DNA of 5,848 nt from assembly GCA_036010965.1 (NCBI GenBank), contig DASCMO010000086.1, positions 1 through 5,848 of the forward strand. Reading direction: 5' to 3'. Under the pieces are notes generated by a model. It saw only the letters and a list, made by a program, of their open reading frames with translations. It searched no databases and had not been told where the DNA came from. The DNA comes from GCA-2686265 sp036010965. GTDB lineage: Bacteria > Planctomycetota > UBA1135 > GCA-002686595. The translations under genes and the position numbers were made by a program. Positions 5,692 to 5,848 of the stretch are shown here, piece by piece; position 1 is the first letter of the stretch, and each line of letters begins with the position of its first letter.

Positions 5692-5848
5692 ACACGCCCC
5701 TCCATGAGCTGACAGGGGGCATTCTAGCCTACGACCGTATTGGCCGAATGCTCAAACCACCTATCTGGCGGCCTCCTTGGTGCCTGTTGCCTTGCTGTTG
5801 CTGGTTCGACCGCCCCATGTCGTGTCACACGTCTGACCTGCCGCCGTG

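Larger units (their letters stand above)
5565..5848. other. Region without a confident gene; composition shift near the right end
   Basis: After the beta-helix stop codon no convincing gene is present. Bases 5565-5700 are very GC-rich and carry several inverted repeats. A further weak stem pairs GCCCCT (5696-5701) with GGGGGC (5715-5720) around a 13-nt loop, followed by ATTCT. From about 5721 the G+C content falls to about 59% and the sequence loses the codon pattern of the neighbouring genes. One + frame is open from 5634 to the window edge, but it has no suitable early start codon and its translation is rich in Cys, Pro and Trp (WCLLPCCCW), unlike a normal protein. Short frames on the minus strand are also open but featureless. 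It may be plain intergenic DNA, a decayed gene, or the edge of an inserted piece. Confidence 0.4.

Noticed and set aside
4709..5707. 332-aa open frame on the + strand within the beta-helix gene
   Set aside because: It is an Arg-rich out-of-frame shadow of the real gene with no domain features.
5803..5811. GGTTCGACC, resembling the T-loop of a tRNA or tmRNA
   Set aside because: The flanking bases do not form a T-stem and no acceptor, D or anticodon arm can be drawn around it.

Overview
The window is about 5.8 kb of GC-rich DNA, roughly 70% G+C by eye. Four genes can be supported. A mostly missing beta-helix gene enters from the left (+). It is followed by a minus-strand pair, an ECF-type sigma factor and a large Ser/Thr protein kinase with a membrane segment and TPRs. 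A complete beta-helix gene on the + strand is read divergently from the sigma factor. An ECF sigma factor directly joined to a kinase-TM-TPR protein, next to secreted beta-helix proteins ending in a choice-of-anchor-Q-like tail, is best matched by Planctomycetota. Other GC-rich, kinase-rich bacteria such as Myxococcota cannot be excluded from the sequence alone.

Layout: 1-590 (+) is the C-terminal 195 residues of a secreted beta-helix protein. 591-628 is a 38-bp convergent gap with a 14-bp perfect palindrome. 629-3490 (-) is the kinase. 3471-4085 (-) is the sigma factor, whose 3' end overlaps the kinase start by 20 bp and carries the kinase ribosome binding site. 4086-4205 is a divergent control region. 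4206-5564 (+) is a 452-aa secreted beta-helix protein. 5565-5848 has no confident gene: it starts with several GC-rich inverted repeats, then G+C drops to about 59% in the last 130 bases.

The two beta-helix proteins are close paralogues, roughly 60% identical over the shared part by hand alignment. They lie in the same orientation about 5 kb apart, with the sigma/kinase pair inverted between them. The likely reading, which is inference, is a signalling module: the kinase senses something through its TPR half, signals to the co-translated sigma factor, and the sigma factor may control the neighbouring surface or secreted beta-helix genes. The direct-repeat layout also suggests that the region grew by duplication of a unit of about 5 kb, and that more copies may lie outside the window.
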